Assembly: GCA_050248955.1 (NCBI GenBank)
Contig: JBFWRK010000010.1
Coordinates: 124,001-188,000, forward strand
DNA: 64,000 nucleotides
Source of the DNA: JBFWRK01 sp050248955
GTDB taxonomy: Bacteria > Actinomycetota > Acidimicrobiia > Acidimicrobiales > Ilumatobacteraceae
Direction of reading: 5' to 3'
The notes under the pieces were generated by a model. It was not told the DNA's origin and did no database searches. It saw only the letters and a program-made list of their open reading frames with translations. The first letter of the stretch is position 1, and the number at the start of each line of letters is the position of its first letter. Position numbers and translations under genes: made by a program. Below are positions 52,770 to 62,730 of this stretch, piece after piece.

Positions 52770-55700
52770 ATGGGTGACGTACGACGACTCGGAGTGATCG
52801 ACCGAGGAGAGACCGCGGTCCGGACGCTCAGCGCTGTCGGCGAGCTGAACAACGCCGCAGACGCGGCGCCCATCACGACGGTGCTGCTCCACCGGGAGCG
52901 CGACCAACAACCGTGGTTCGCTCGCGAGGCCGACGAATCCGTCAGGCTCGGAGCGGCAGGGGTAGTGCTGGCCGCTGACGACGTGGTTGCCGGACTGCAA
53001 CGCTCCCAGATCGACACGGTGTGGCTCGGTCACTGGCCCGACGGCGACCGGGCCGACCTCGTCGAGGCGTGCGAGCTCGGCGGGATCGGAGTGATGGGGC
53101 CTGATGCCGCGACCCTCAGACTGATCGCCGACCAGCACCGGCTCGCTGCCGTTGCCGCCTCCGTCGGCTTCGGCGTGATCCCGTCCGGCTCCGCCACGCT
53201 CCACATGGAGATCGACGTGCTCGTCGACGACCGGGGAACGATCTGGACGCTGGGATGCCGCGACGTCAGCGTCGTCGGCGAACGCGTGCTGTTCGCCGAG
53301 TCACCGTGCCCGGCACTCCCTGCAGCGGTCGCCGGACGCATCTGCGCGGCGGTGGTCTCGTTGGTACGCGAGCTTCGCTACCGCGGTGCCGGTGTGGTGA
53401 CCGTCGCCCATGATCGCTTCACGTTCGCACTGGCCAGGGTGGACCCGGTCGCAGTCCCCGGCCACGCGACGACCGAGGAGCGCACTGGCACCAGCCTGAT
53501 CGGGACGCGCTTGCGGCTGCAGCGTGGCGAAGCACTGTCCGGCGACCAGCCGACCGAAGAGGGCGTTGCGATCGAAGCGCGGGTGCTCGCCGAAGACGTT
53601 CGCAGCGGCGTTCTCGCGGCGGGTGCTCGGGTGGCGCTGCTCTCGTTCCCCGTCGGCACGGGCGTCCGGATCGACGCCAACCGACGAGTCGGCGATCTGG
53701 TCGACGCCAGCGACCCGCTCGTCGCCGTGATCACGGCTTGGGGTGCCGATCGCGATGTCGCGCTCTCGCGGCTGCGGCGGGCGCTCGAGCGCACGTCGGT
53801 GATCGTCGAGGGCTGCGCCACCAACCGTGCCCTGCTGCTGAGCCTCCTCGCCCGGCCCGAGATGCGCCACGGCCACAGCGATGTCGCTTGGATGGACAGG
53901 CTCGCCGCCGGAGAACTGACGCCGCCCGCCGACCCGATCGCGCTCCTCGCCGCGGCGGTCGAGGCCTATGACGCCGATCGAGTGCTCGCACATCAGGCCT
54001 TCTTCGCATCGGCCGCCCGCGGCCGGCCAGAGCAGCCCGAAGAGGTCGGCGACCACTTCGAGCTCCGCTATCGGGGGGCGAGCTACGTGTTGCGCGTCGA
54101 CCACATCGCGCCACGGAGGTTCGCGATCCGTCACGGTGCGACGGTTGCGGACATCACCGTCGACGCGCTCGATCGTTTCGAACGGCGAATCGTCTGCGGC
54201 GGCCGCCACCACCGAGTGTTGGTCAGTCCGCTCGACACCGCATGGCGGATCGAGCTCGACGGCGTCGCCCACCTCGTCAGCCGGGAGGACGGCGTGGTCG
54301 TGCGCGCCGAATGGCCTGCGCTCGTCGTGTCGGCGCTCGTCGCGCCCGGGCAGCAGGTGTCGACCGGCTGTCCGATCGCCGTGCTCGAGTCGATGAAGAT
54401 GGAGACCACCGTCCTCGCGCCCTTCGACGGCGAGGTCGTCGCGGTCGCGATCGTCCCCAACGTCCAGGTCGAGCGCGGCGCGCCGTTGATGCGCATCCGA
54501 CGGCTGGCGACGACCGTTGCCGGCCAGGCGGGCGACGGTGCACGCCTCGATCTGACAGGACTCAAGCAACCCATCGACTTCACCCGCAAGCCATGCGACC
54601 GCGTCTACGGGCCGCTCGGCGACTTCCTGCTCGGCTACGACTTGCCGCCTGCCGCCGTGCATCGCCTGGTCACCGAGCAGCGCCGGCTCGCTGAGATCGC
54701 CGACCCGGCTGACGAAGCACTCGTGGCCTGTGAAGACGGGCTGCTCGACATCTACGCCGACCTCGGTGCGCTCTACCGGCCGCGGACCGAAACGGAAGCT
54801 GACGAGCTGACACCGAACGCCGGAGGCACACAAGAGCACTTCGTGTCGTTCCTGCAGTGGCTCGACGCTGATCGCGCCGGGCTCGTATCCGGCTATCGGG
54901 CACGGCTGCAGGTCGCGCTCAGCCGCTACGGACTGACGAGCCTCGACCACACCCCCGCCCTGGAGTCGGCCCTGACGCGGATGTTCCGGTCGTTCGCCCG
55001 GCTCGGCGAGATGAATCCGATGGTGACGGCGATCCTCCAGCGCCGTCTCACCCACCGCAACGTGTTGCCCGCCGACGCCGAGACGCGAGCGCGCCTCGAG
55101 CGGCTCGCCGACGCCACCCAGGGGCGGCAGCAGGCGATCGCCGACCTCGCGCGCGACGTGCGCTTCCACTACTTCGAGGAACCGGCGATGGAGGCAGCCG
55201 CAGCGGAGCTGCGCGCCGAGATGGCCGATCACATCGCGCGGCTCGCCGACGACCCCGATCGTGCAGACAGGAGCGAACGGATCGACCGGTTGGTGTGGTG
55301 TCCGCATCCGATGCGCTCACTGCTGCTGCGGTCGTGGCGATCGGCGAACGCTGCCGCGCATCCAGCCGCACTCCGCGACGTGGTCCTCGAGGTCTACATC
55401 CGACGCTTCTACCGCATGGGAAGCCTCGGCAGCGTGCAGTGCAACGAGGTCGATCGGCAGCGGTACGCGATTTCCGACTACCACACGATCGACGGCGAAC
55501 ACGTGCACCTGGTCGTGGGCTACCTGCCACTCGCCGAGTTGCCGGCGTGGTCGGTCACGGTTGCCGCGCACCTCGCCCACGCCCCGCCCGATCGCAATGT
55601 GGTGGTCGACGTGGTCACCTGGCGTGACGGCGAGTGCGCCGACATCGCCGCCACCGCCACCGAGGTCGCCGAACTCGCCGCCGTGTGCCGATTCGGACAC

Positions 55701-58073
55701 CGCCTCCACCGCATCGATGTCAGCGTCACGAGCTTGGCCGGCAGCGCACCGGAGCACCTCCGCACGCAGAACGTGACGTTCCGCCAGGCGGAGGACGGCA
55801 CGTTCCGGGAAGAGACGCTGTACCGCAACCTGCACCCCATGCTCGCCGAGCGGCTCGAACTGTGGCGACTGTCGAACTTCGAGCTGGAACGGCGGTCCAC
55901 GCCGGAGGACGTGTACCTCTTCCACGGTGTCGCCCGCACCAACCGGAACGACCAACGGCTGTTCGCGCTGGCCGAGATCCGCGACCTCACCCCGGCCCAC
56001 GACCCGGCGACGGGCGATGTGTTCTACCCGCGTCTCGAACGCACGGGGTTGCTGGCGATGGCAGCGATGCGCGCCGAGCTCACCCGGTACGCCGTGCGCG
56101 ACCGGCCGGTGGCGAACCGGCTCGTGCTCGACATCCGCGCCCCGTGGAACCTGCCTGCCGAACACGTCACCGAGCTCTCGCAGCGGTTCGCCCCGCTCGC
56201 CGCTCGTGTCGGACTGGAGAAGGTCGTCTTGAAGGTGCGGCTCCCCGACGATCGCGCGCCGGACGGCGTGCGCGAGGCCGTGCTGCAGTTCGAGGGCATC
56301 GGCAGCAGCGTCCTCGTGCACGAGGACCGCGCCGGAGACCAGCCGGTGAGCACGCTGTCGTCCTATCAGCAGAAGGTGCTCACGAGCGCTCGCTTCGGTT
56401 CGCCGTACCCGTACGAGATCATCCGCCTGCTCACCGAAGGCGGCGATTTCCCCACGGGCACGTTCGTCGAGCTCGATCTCGATGGCGAGGAGTTGGTGCC
56501 CGTCGATCGCGAGCCGGGCAACAACACCGCTCACATCGTCGTCGGACTGCTGACCAACCACACCGACGTGGTTCCCGAGGGCATCCGCCGGGTCGCCTTG
56601 TTGTCGGACCCCACACAGGGACTCGGCAACCTCGCCGAGCCCGAGTGCCGGCGGATCAACGCCGCGCTCGAGTACGCGCTGGCCCACCAGATCCCGGTCG
56701 AATGGTTCGCCGTGTCGTCCGGTGCCCTCATCGCGCTGGACTCGGGCACGGAGAACATGGACTGGATCGCGCTCACGCTTCGCCGACTGATCGAGTTCAC
56801 GCAGTCCGGGGGCGAGGTGAACATCGTCGTGACGGGCATCAACGTCGGCGGCCAGCCCTACTGGAACGCCGAGGCGACGATGCTGATGCACACCAAGGGG
56901 ATCTTGGTGATGACGCCGTCCTCGGCGATGGTCCTCACCGGCAAGCAGGCGCTCGACTTCTCCGGCGCGGTGTCGGCCGAGGACAACTTCGGCATCGGTG
57001 GTTACGACCGGGTGATGGGCCCGAACGGGCAGGCGCAGTACTGGGCGCCATCGTTCCACGACGCCTGCGCGCTCCTCATGCGCCACTACGAGCTCACCTA
57101 CGTGGTTCCCGGTGAGCGGTTCCCGCGCCGGCACGCGACCAGCGATCCCGTCGATCGCGACGTCGGCGCGTGCGCGCACGCCGCGATCGCCGGCTGCCTG
57201 TCCGCCACCGTCGGCGACGTGTTCTCGGCAGAGCTGAACCCGGAGCGCAAGCAGCCGTTCGACATGCGCTCGGTGATGCGCGCCGTGGTCGATGTCGACT
57301 GCGAGCCCCTCGAACGGTGGAAGGCGATGCGCGACGGCGACACCTCGATCGTGTGGGACGCCACCATCGGCGGCATCCCGGTCTGCCTCCTCGGGGTCGA
57401 GTCGCACGCCGTTGTGCGCACCGGCTTCGTCCCGGCGGACGGTCCACCGGCTTGGACCTCGGGCACCCTGTTCCCGCACTCGTCACGCAAGACGGCACGT
57501 GCGATCAACGCGGCCAGCGGGAGCAGGCCGCTCGTCGTGCTGGCCAATCTTTCGGGTTTCGACGGCTCTCCCGAGTCGATGCGCCGGCGGCAGCTCGAAT
57601 ACGGGGCGGAGATCGGCAGGGCGGTCACGAACTTCCGTGGGCCGATCGTCTTCGTCGTCGTCTCGCGTTACCACGGGGGCGCCTTCGTGGTGTTCTCCAA
57701 GGCACTCAACGCGTCGATGGAGATCGCAGCCGTCGAGGGCTCGTACGCCTCGGTGATCGGCGGTGCGCCGGCGGCGGCGACGGTCTTCGCGCGCGAGGTC
57801 AAGCAGCGCATCGACAAGGATCAGCGCGTGCGCGACGCCCGCGAGGCGCTCGCCGCCGCGAGCGGCCCGGAGGCCGCGCAGCTCCGCATCGCGCTCGCCG
57901 AGGTGACCGAGCGGGTGCGCTCCGAGAAGCTCGGCGAGATGGCGGAGGAGTTCGACTCGATCCACACGATCGAGCGAGCCTTGCGGGTGGGCTCGGTCGA
58001 CCGCATCATCGCTGCCCAGACCCTCCGCCCGTACATCGTCGACGCGCTCGAGCGCGGGATCGCGCGCCGCTGA
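52770..58073 (+). CDS. Single-chain eukaryote-type acyl-CoA carboxylase with degenerate biotin carboxylase domain
   Basis: 1767 residues, domain order as in eukaryotic acetyl-CoA carboxylase: biotin carboxylase-like (1-440), biotin carrier with Lys543 in ESMKMET, a long central region (about 600-1110, including LGEMNPMVTAILQRRL and RRFYRMGS), and carboxyltransferase (about 1195-1740, with GGQPYWNAEATMLMHTKG, MVLTGKQALDFSG and GGAFVVFSKALN). It should make malonyl-CoA. The first domain keeps DRGETAVR and IEARVLAED but jumps from RLAAVAASVGFGVIPSG straight to HMEIDVLVDD, dropping ~65-70 residues with the glycine-rich ATP loop; the RRHQK and IEMNTR active-site motifs are also lost. The ATG at 52770 has GAGGA nine bases upstream, 17 bases after the synthase stop, so the two are co-expressed. 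Confidence 0.9.
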   Translation: MGDVRRLGVIDRGETAVRTLSAVGELNNAADAAPITTVLLHRERDQQPWFAREADESVRLGAAGVVLAADDVVAGLQRSQIDTVWLGHWPDGDRADLVEACELGGIGVMGPDAATLRLIADQHRLAAVAASVGFGVIPSGSATLHMEIDVLVDDRGTIWTLGCRDVSVVGERVLFAESPCPALPAAVAGRICAAVVSLVRELRYRGAGVVTVAHDRFTFALARVDPVAVPGHATTEERTGTSLIGTRLRLQRGEALSGDQPTEEGVAIEARVLAEDVRSGVLAAGARVALLSFPVGTGVRIDANRRVGDLVDASDPLVAVITAWGADRDVALSRLRRALERTSVIVEGCATNRALLLSLLARPEMRHGHSDVAWMDRLAAGELTPPADPIALLAAAVEAYDADRVLAHQAFFASAARGRPEQPEEVGDHFELRYRGASYVLRVDHIAPRRFAIRHGATVADITVDALDRFERRIVCGGRHHRVLVSPLDTAWRIELDGVAHLVSREDGVVVRAEWPALVVSALVAPGQQVSTGCPIAVLESMKMETTVLAPFDGEVVAVAIVPNVQVERGAPLMRIRRLATTVAGQAGDGARLDLTGLKQPIDFTRKPCDRVYGPLGDFLLGYDLPPAAVHRLVTEQRRLAEIADPADEALVACEDGLLDIYADLGALYRPRTETEADELTPNAGGTQEHFVSFLQWLDADRAGLVSGYRARLQVALSRYGLTSLDHTPALESALTRMFRSFARLGEMNPMVTAILQRRLTHRNVLPADAETRARLERLADATQGRQQAIADLARDVRFHYFEEPAMEAAAAELRAEMADHIARLADDPDRADRSERIDRLVWCPHPMRSLLLRSWRSANAAAHPAALRDVVLEVYIRRFYRMGSLGSVQCNEVDRQRYAISDYHTIDGEHVHLVVGYLPLAELPAWSVTVAAHLAHAPPDRNVVVDVVTWRDGECADIAATATEVAELAAVCRFGHRLHRIDVSVTSLAGSAPEHLRTQNVTFRQAEDGTFREETLYRNLHPMLAERLELWRLSNFELERRSTPEDVYLFHGVARTNRNDQRLFALAEIRDLTPAHDPATGDVFYPRLERTGLLAMAAMRAELTRYAVRDRPVANRLVLDIRAPWNLPAEHVTELSQRFAPLAARVGLEKVVLKVRLPDDRAPDGVREAVLQFEGIGSSVLVHEDRAGDQPVSTLSSYQQKVLTSARFGSPYPYEIIRLLTEGGDFPTGTFVELDLDGEELVPVDREPGNNTAHIVVGLLTNHTDVVPEGIRRVALLSDPTQGLGNLAEPECRRINAALEYALAHQIPVEWFAVSSGALIALDSGTENMDWIALTLRRLIEFTQSGGEVNIVVTGINVGGQPYWNAEATMLMHTKGILVMTPSSAMVLTGKQALDFSGAVSAEDNFGIGGYDRVMGPNGQAQYWAPSFHDACALLMRHYELTYVVPGERFPRRHATSDPVDRDVGACAHAAIAGCLSATVGDVFSAELNPERKQPFDMRSVMRAVVDVDCEPLERWKAMRDGDTSIVWDATIGGIPVCLLGVESHAVVRTGFVPADGPPAWTSGTLFPHSSRKTARAINAASGSRPLVVLANLSGFDGSPESMRRRQLEYGAEIGRAVTNFRGPIVFVVVSRYHGGAFVVFSKALNASMEIAAVEGSYASVIGGAPAAATVFAREVKQRIDKDQRVRDAREALAAASGPEAAQLRIALAEVTERVRSEKLGEMAEEFDSIHTIERALRVGSVDRIIAAQTLRPYIVDALERGIARR

Positions 58074-58080
58074 CCGCGCG

Positions 58081-58893
58081 TCACACGACCGGCCGCTCCA
58101 ACCAGGAGTGCGTCGGCTCGGCGTTCGCCAGGTGGGCGCCGCCAGGAAGCAGCCGCGGCGGCTCGCTCTCGCTGCCGCTGGCGAAGGCGATCGTCGAGAG
58201 GAACACGCCATCGCGGCGCCACCACCCCGACATGCGCCCGCCGCCGTTGCCGCGCGCATCGACGAACATGGCCGCCCACCCGTCGGGGCGGCGCTGACGA
58301 TCGAGCACCACCTCCACGGAACGCGTGTCGACGCGCAGGCCGACCTGCTGCACCTTCAGCGCGGCTTCCTTCGCCGACCAGATCAGGTTGGCGGCCTCGT
58401 CGCGCGACTCACCCACGGGAAGGCTGCGCACGTAGGCGCGCTCGGTCGACGTGAAGAAGTCGTCGACGAAGCCATCGCTACGGGGTTCGACGAGCTCGAG
58501 GTCGACACCGATGGAACCAGCGGCGCCGCTTCCCCCCGACCCGACGAGGCACACCGCCCACCCTGCGCGATCGCTCAGCGACACATCGACCGGGACTGCC
58601 CGACCATCGACCTCCACGTAGGGCGCACCACTCTCACGGTTGCGGATCTCGACGGCCGCCAGCGACACCGGATCGTCCTCGAGACCGAGCACCGCCACGA
58701 CTGCGTGCTTCGCCGTCCAGCGTCGCGTGAGGTACTCGCTGCGACGCTTCCTGAAGCGGATCGTGTCGAGCAGGGCGTGCTCGCGCGACGAGAGCCATTC
58801 GAAGGTGGCCGGCAGCTCCCGCTCGCCGTGCGCCAACCAATGGACACCGTGGTGGCCATCGTTGGTGGCGCGCGACGAGCAGGATGGCTCCAC
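58081..58893 (-). CDS. 4'-phosphopantetheinyl transferase (Sfp type)
   Basis: 270 residues. Transfers phosphopantetheine from CoA to carrier proteins. Core motifs are present: SIGVDLELVEPR (Mg-binding G-x-D-x-E variant), FFTSTERAYVRSLP and NLIWSAKEAALKV (W-x-x-KEA-x-x-K). It is convergent with the carboxylase gene (seven bases between stops) and is the natural partner of the synthase. The carriers it would modify have Thr instead of Ser at the expected site, so its specificity is of interest. The GTG start at 58893 lacks a clear ribosome-binding site. Confidence 0.92.
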   Translation of the reverse strand: MEPSCSSRATNDGHHGVHWLAHGERELPATFEWLSSREHALLDTIRFRKRRSEYLTRRWTAKHAVVAVLGLEDDPVSLAAVEIRNRESGAPYVEVDGRAVPVDVSLSDRAGWAVCLVGSGGSGAAGSIGVDLELVEPRSDGFVDDFFTSTERAYVRSLPVGESRDEAANLIWSAKEAALKVQQVGLRVDTRSVEVVLDRQRRPDGWAAMFVDARGNGGGRMSGWWRRDGVFLSTIAFASGSESEPPRLLPGGAHLANAEPTHSWLERPVV

Positions 58894-58960
58894 GCACTCA
58901 TCGTGTCACCGCAGGACCGCACGGAACAGGGCCGAACAGCACCGCTCCGATGTCCGACGA

Positions 58961-61900
58961 TCAGCCGAGGGTGACCTGGTCGATCCAGCCGCCGTCGGCG
59001 CGTTCGGCGACGCTGCCGTCCTTGGTGTAGCTCCAGCGCACGATGTGGCTGCCGGCGGGGATCGTGATCCGCTTCTCGGCCCAGTTCACCTGGCCCGAGA
59101 TCCGATCGAGCGGCGCCGCGCCGTCGAGCGACACGTTCAAGAAGTCGAACGTCGCCTCCGAGTCGACCCGCCACCAGAACACGAGCTCGGCCGGGCCCTG
59201 CACCGTGACCTGCATCGTGCTCGCCTGGTTGTTCCCGATCGCACCGCTCTGCGCGGCGTCGACCCCGTCACGGGTCACCGCCCGCTGCGCCGTCCACGCC
59301 GCATCACCAGACGTCACCGGCGCCAACGCCGCATTGTCGATCGCATCACCGAGCGTCAACCCCGGCGGCGGCGGTGGCGGCGGTGGTGGCGCGGTGCCGA
59401 GGGTGACCTGGTCGATCCAGCCGGCGTCGGCGCGTTCGGCGACGCTGCCGTCCTTGGTGTAGCTCCAGCGCACGATGTGGCTGCCGGCGGGGATCGTGAT
59501 CCGCTTCTCGGCCCAGTTCACCTGGCCCGAGATCCGATCGAGCGGCGCCGCGCCGTCGAGCGACACGTTCAAGAAGTCGAACGTCGCCTCCGAGTCGACC
59601 CGCCACCAGAACACGAGCTCGGCCGGGCCCTGCACCGTGACCTGCATCGTGCTCGCCTGGTTGTTCCCGATCGCACCGCTCTGCGCGGCGTCGACCCCGT
59701 CACGGGTCACCGCCCGCTGCGCCGTCCACGCCGCATCACCAGACGTCACCGGCGCCAACGCCGCATTGTCGATCGCATCACCGAGCGTCAACCCCGGCGG
59801 CGGCGGTGGCGGCNNNNNNNNNNGGCGTCGACCCCGTCACGGGTCACCGCCCGCTGCGCCGTCCACGCCGCATCACCAGACGTCACCGGCGCCAACGCCG
59901 CATTGTCGATCGCATCACCGAGCGTCAACCCCGGCGGCGGCGGTGGCGGCTGGTTGACCACCACCACGGCTGCGTTGCTCGTCACCGTGCCCGCATCGTT
60001 CGACACCACGACCGTGTAGCTACCGGCGACGGCAGGTGTCACGGTGAGGGTCGCGGTCGTCGCGCCCGCGACGCCAGCGCCGTCCACCAGCGCCACACCG
60101 TCGCGACGCCATGCGAAGCGGAGCGGCGCGGTCCCGGTCGCAACGACCGACAGGGTCACCGGCGTCCCTGCGGTCACCGTGGCTCCAGCGGGCTGCGTCG
60201 TGATCGTCGGTGCCACCACCGGTGGCGTGGCGGTCACCCGCTTGGACGGGCCCCAGTCGCCGAAGCCGGTCGAGAAGAACTCCGGGTGGACCTGGAGCAG
60301 GTAGTCACCGGCTTCGGTCGGCGTGAACGTGAAGCCAGTGGCCGCGGCGGTGGCACTGAGCACCTCCGGTGCCGCCTGCTCGAGGTTCTGGAAGGTGATG
60401 TCGTCGAGGTACCACCCGATGGCACCGCAGCACGTCCACGTCGCGCCACCGGTCTGCACGAGGGCGAAGCGGACCTGCACGAGTTGGCCGGCGAAGGCGG
60501 CAAGGGACACCACCTTGTCGCTGTAGGCGCCTTCGCGTCCCAGCGGCGCCGTTTGGTCGAACGCAGGCGTCCAGGTCGTGCCGCCGTCGACGGAGACCTC
60601 GACGCGCATGGCGTGGTTGTCGAGCATCTCGGCACGGCTGCGGAATGCGATCCGCGAGGTTGCTCCGGCGAGCAGCCGGCGGTTCAAGGTCAGCCGCTGC
60701 GGTCCGCCGACCACGGAGGACGTCAACCGGAAGCTGGCTGCGCCGCTCCCGGGGATCTCCGTCGAGATCGGGTTGTAGGGCAGCGGGTCCTGGGCGCCGT
60801 TGCCGAGCTCGGGGACGAAGTTCGCGAGACCCGCCTCTGCGCCGTCGGTCAGCAGGAACGGGCTGATCTTGACGGAACGCCACTGGTAGCCGGTCGCGTT
60901 CGGCACGGCGTTGAACGTGTAGGCAGCCGGCTGGCCGAGCGTCGGCCGGTCGGGACCGCTGATCACCGCTCGAGTCTCGCTCGGGTCGGCCACCTGGGGA
61001 TCGAAGATCGTGACGTCATAGGTGAAGGTCCGCGCCACGCCGTCGATCACGACGTTGGCGACGGTCACGGTGTACGTCTCGTCCGCCGTCGGCCGCGGCC
61101 AGTGCGAGTCGTCGGGCAGTGTCGTCGGGCGCCAGTTGATCGCCGAGTCGCCGAATCCGCTCGCCGACTCCCGGAAGATGATCGTCAGCGGCACGTCGGC
61201 ACCGCCGCGGCGCATCGTCACCGTCGCGTTCGCCACGTTCGCCGTCGGCGGGAGGCTGAAGGTCCAGCGCGAGTAGACCGTCGAGTAGGGGACGAACCCG
61301 CGGTTCGGCCAGGCGACGAACCCGTCCCGAGCCACCGGTCGCGGCGTCGCCGACTCACCGAGCACGTGCAACGCGCCCGCCCCGCCGGGCACTCCGCCGT
61401 GGCCCATCGTGATCTGCGCGGGATTGAGGATGTGGCGACGATGGCCGGTCGCGGCGTTGTTCCCACCGTTGTCGAACATCCAGCCATCGATGCCTCCGGG
61501 CCCGGTGCCGCCGAGGTTCGAGAGCCTCGACCCGTCGAACCCAGCTTGCGAGAAGCAACGCCACGTGTTCGGCGGCTCGTGGTTGAACGGACCGGGATTG
61601 GCTGCCTGGAGCACTCCGGCGGCCTGCGCCAACGCGTTCTTCTCGGCCGTGAACGTGATGTCCGAGGAGACGCCTGCCATCGCTCGGAACCAGTTCACCC
61701 GGCTCAAGGTGGCGTCGAGGAACGCCGGCGACAAGGTTCCGGCATTGCACGTGGCGACGTCGCCCGTCCACCCGGCGGGGACGTTCTCGGCCGCGCGGTA
61801 GACCGTCTGGAAGAACCGACGGACCTCCTCTCGGCTGCCGACGTTCACCACGAACGGTCCCGTAGCGGTCGTCTGGGCGACGGCCGGGGTGCTTGCGACC

Positions 61901-61983
61901 CCCAACAACGCAGCGACGCACGCGACGACGATCGCGATCGGTCCCGCGGCCCGGGTCCTCGTCCGGCTCATCCTGTGCCCCAT
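58961..61983 (-). CDS. Secreted CAP-domain protein with Ig-like and repeated C-terminal domains (interrupted by assembly gap)
   Basis: A signal peptide (IAIVVACVAALLGVASTPAVAQ) precedes a CAP/SCP domain (about 70-210: VNWFRAMAGVSSDITFTAEKNALAQAAG...NHEPPNTWRCF...GHRRHILNP). After that come a beta-rich region, a MAM/jelly-roll-like domain (RIAFRSRAEMLDNHAMRVEVSVDGGTTWTPAFD), an Ig-like domain (ITTQPAGATVTAGTPVTLSVVATGTAPLRFAWRRDG) and at least three copies of a 144-residue repeat starting LTLGDAIDNAALAPVTSGDAAW, joined by Pro-rich linkers. Ten Ns at 59814-59823 fall inside a repeat and shift the frame, but I treat it as one gene because repeats continue on both sides. ATG 61983 has AGGAGG upstream. 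Likely a cell-surface adhesion or wall-associated protein. Descriptions are blocks, not continuous. Confidence 0.85.
58968..59950 (-). repeat. 432-bp tandem repeats in the CAP-protein gene
   Basis: GTGACCTGGTCGATCCAGCC occurs at 58971 and 59403, and GGCGTCGACCCCGTCACGG at 59255, 59687 and 59824. The first spacing is exactly 432; the last is only 137 because the assembly gap intervenes. Two complete units and one partial unit are visible, almost identical in DNA. Each encodes a beta-sandwich-like domain with a Pro/Gly-rich linker. Confidence 0.95.
59814..59823. other. Assembly gap (10 Ns)
   Basis: Ten undetermined bases inside the 432-bp repeats. By repeat phase the missing sequence should be about 305 bases, or 305 plus a multiple of 432. 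Confidence 0.99.
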
Positions 61984-62068
61984 CTCGGCCTCCTGGCCTG
62001 CTGGCACGGGCCCGGGACCCCCGGTGAACGTCCGTCGTTCACAGCCAGCCGCCCGAGTGTGAAGGATG

Positions 62069-62081
62069 AGGTGTTACACCT
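62069..62081. promoter_or_regulatory. Palindrome upstream of the CAP-protein gene
   Basis: AGGTGTTACACCT has perfect 6-base arms around a single T, 86 bases upstream of the CAP-protein start in an otherwise featureless leader (61984-62231). Candidate regulator site. Confidence 0.35.
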
Positions 62082-62231
62082 GCGCGTCACGTCAGAGCGC
62101 GAAGATCCGCGACCATGCCACGGTTCGACCGGGCGGCTCGACGCGTTGCCGCTGCGTCACTGCGTCGATCACCGTGAGGCTGCGCTGAGTCCGTAGCCCA
62201 CCGACCGAGTCACCGCCGTCGGACCCGCTCT

Positions 62232-62591
62232 TTACGTCGGCATCGCCCAGACGTGCGCGCCGCCCCAGTCGATCGCGACGACCGGTTCGTCGCCGACGAC
62301 CCACGCGTCGTGACCGGCCTCCAGCATGCTCACTTCTCCTGGGCCGACCTCGAATTCGGTGCCGTCAGTCATGCGCACGCCTATCCGTCCGGAGACGCTG
62401 TACTGGAAGTGGGGTGCCTGGCACAGCTCGGTGCCGGCGATCGGCTTCACGTGCTCGCTCCACCGCCAACCCGGCTGCAAGGTCATCCGCATGACCTGGC
62501 CGCCCCCGATGTTGATGACCTCCGCACGGCCGAGCGGCATGTCCCGCACTTCATCGGGCGCGTCGAAACCCATGTGCTCTGCGTTCGCCAT
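62232..62591 (-). CDS. Cupin-domain protein
   Basis: 119-residue single cupin: VMRMTLQPGWRWSEHVKPIAGTELCQAPHFQYSVSGRIGVRMTDGTEFEVGPGEVSMLEAGHDAWVVGDEPVVAIDW (in blocks) shows the two cupin motifs, with His in SEHVKP, HFQYSVSG and AGHDAW that could bind a metal. Small stand-alone cupins of this type have varied or unknown roles. ATG 62591 has GAGGGGG upstream; an ATG 33 bases earlier is possible. Confidence 0.85.
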   Translation of the reverse strand: MANAEHMGFDAPDEVRDMPLGRAEVINIGGGQVMRMTLQPGWRWSEHVKPIAGTELCQAPHFQYSVSGRIGVRMTDGTEFEVGPGEVSMLEAGHDAWVVGDEPVVAIDWGGAHVWAMPT

Positions 62592-62730
62592 GACGGCCCC
62601 CTCGCTGTGGAAGGAATTCATTGACGCGCCGTACAGCCAGATCGTCAAGCGCCGACGCTTCCGCCGCTGCTCCCCGGAACCCGGAGTGTCGGACGCGGGA
62701 ACGCAATCCTGCGGCGCGAGGATGTCCCAG

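Noticed and set aside
59475..59957. Reading frames that run through the N gap
   Set aside because: Gap length is arbitrary, so any frame crossing it is unreliable; the minus-strand CAP-protein gene explains both sides.
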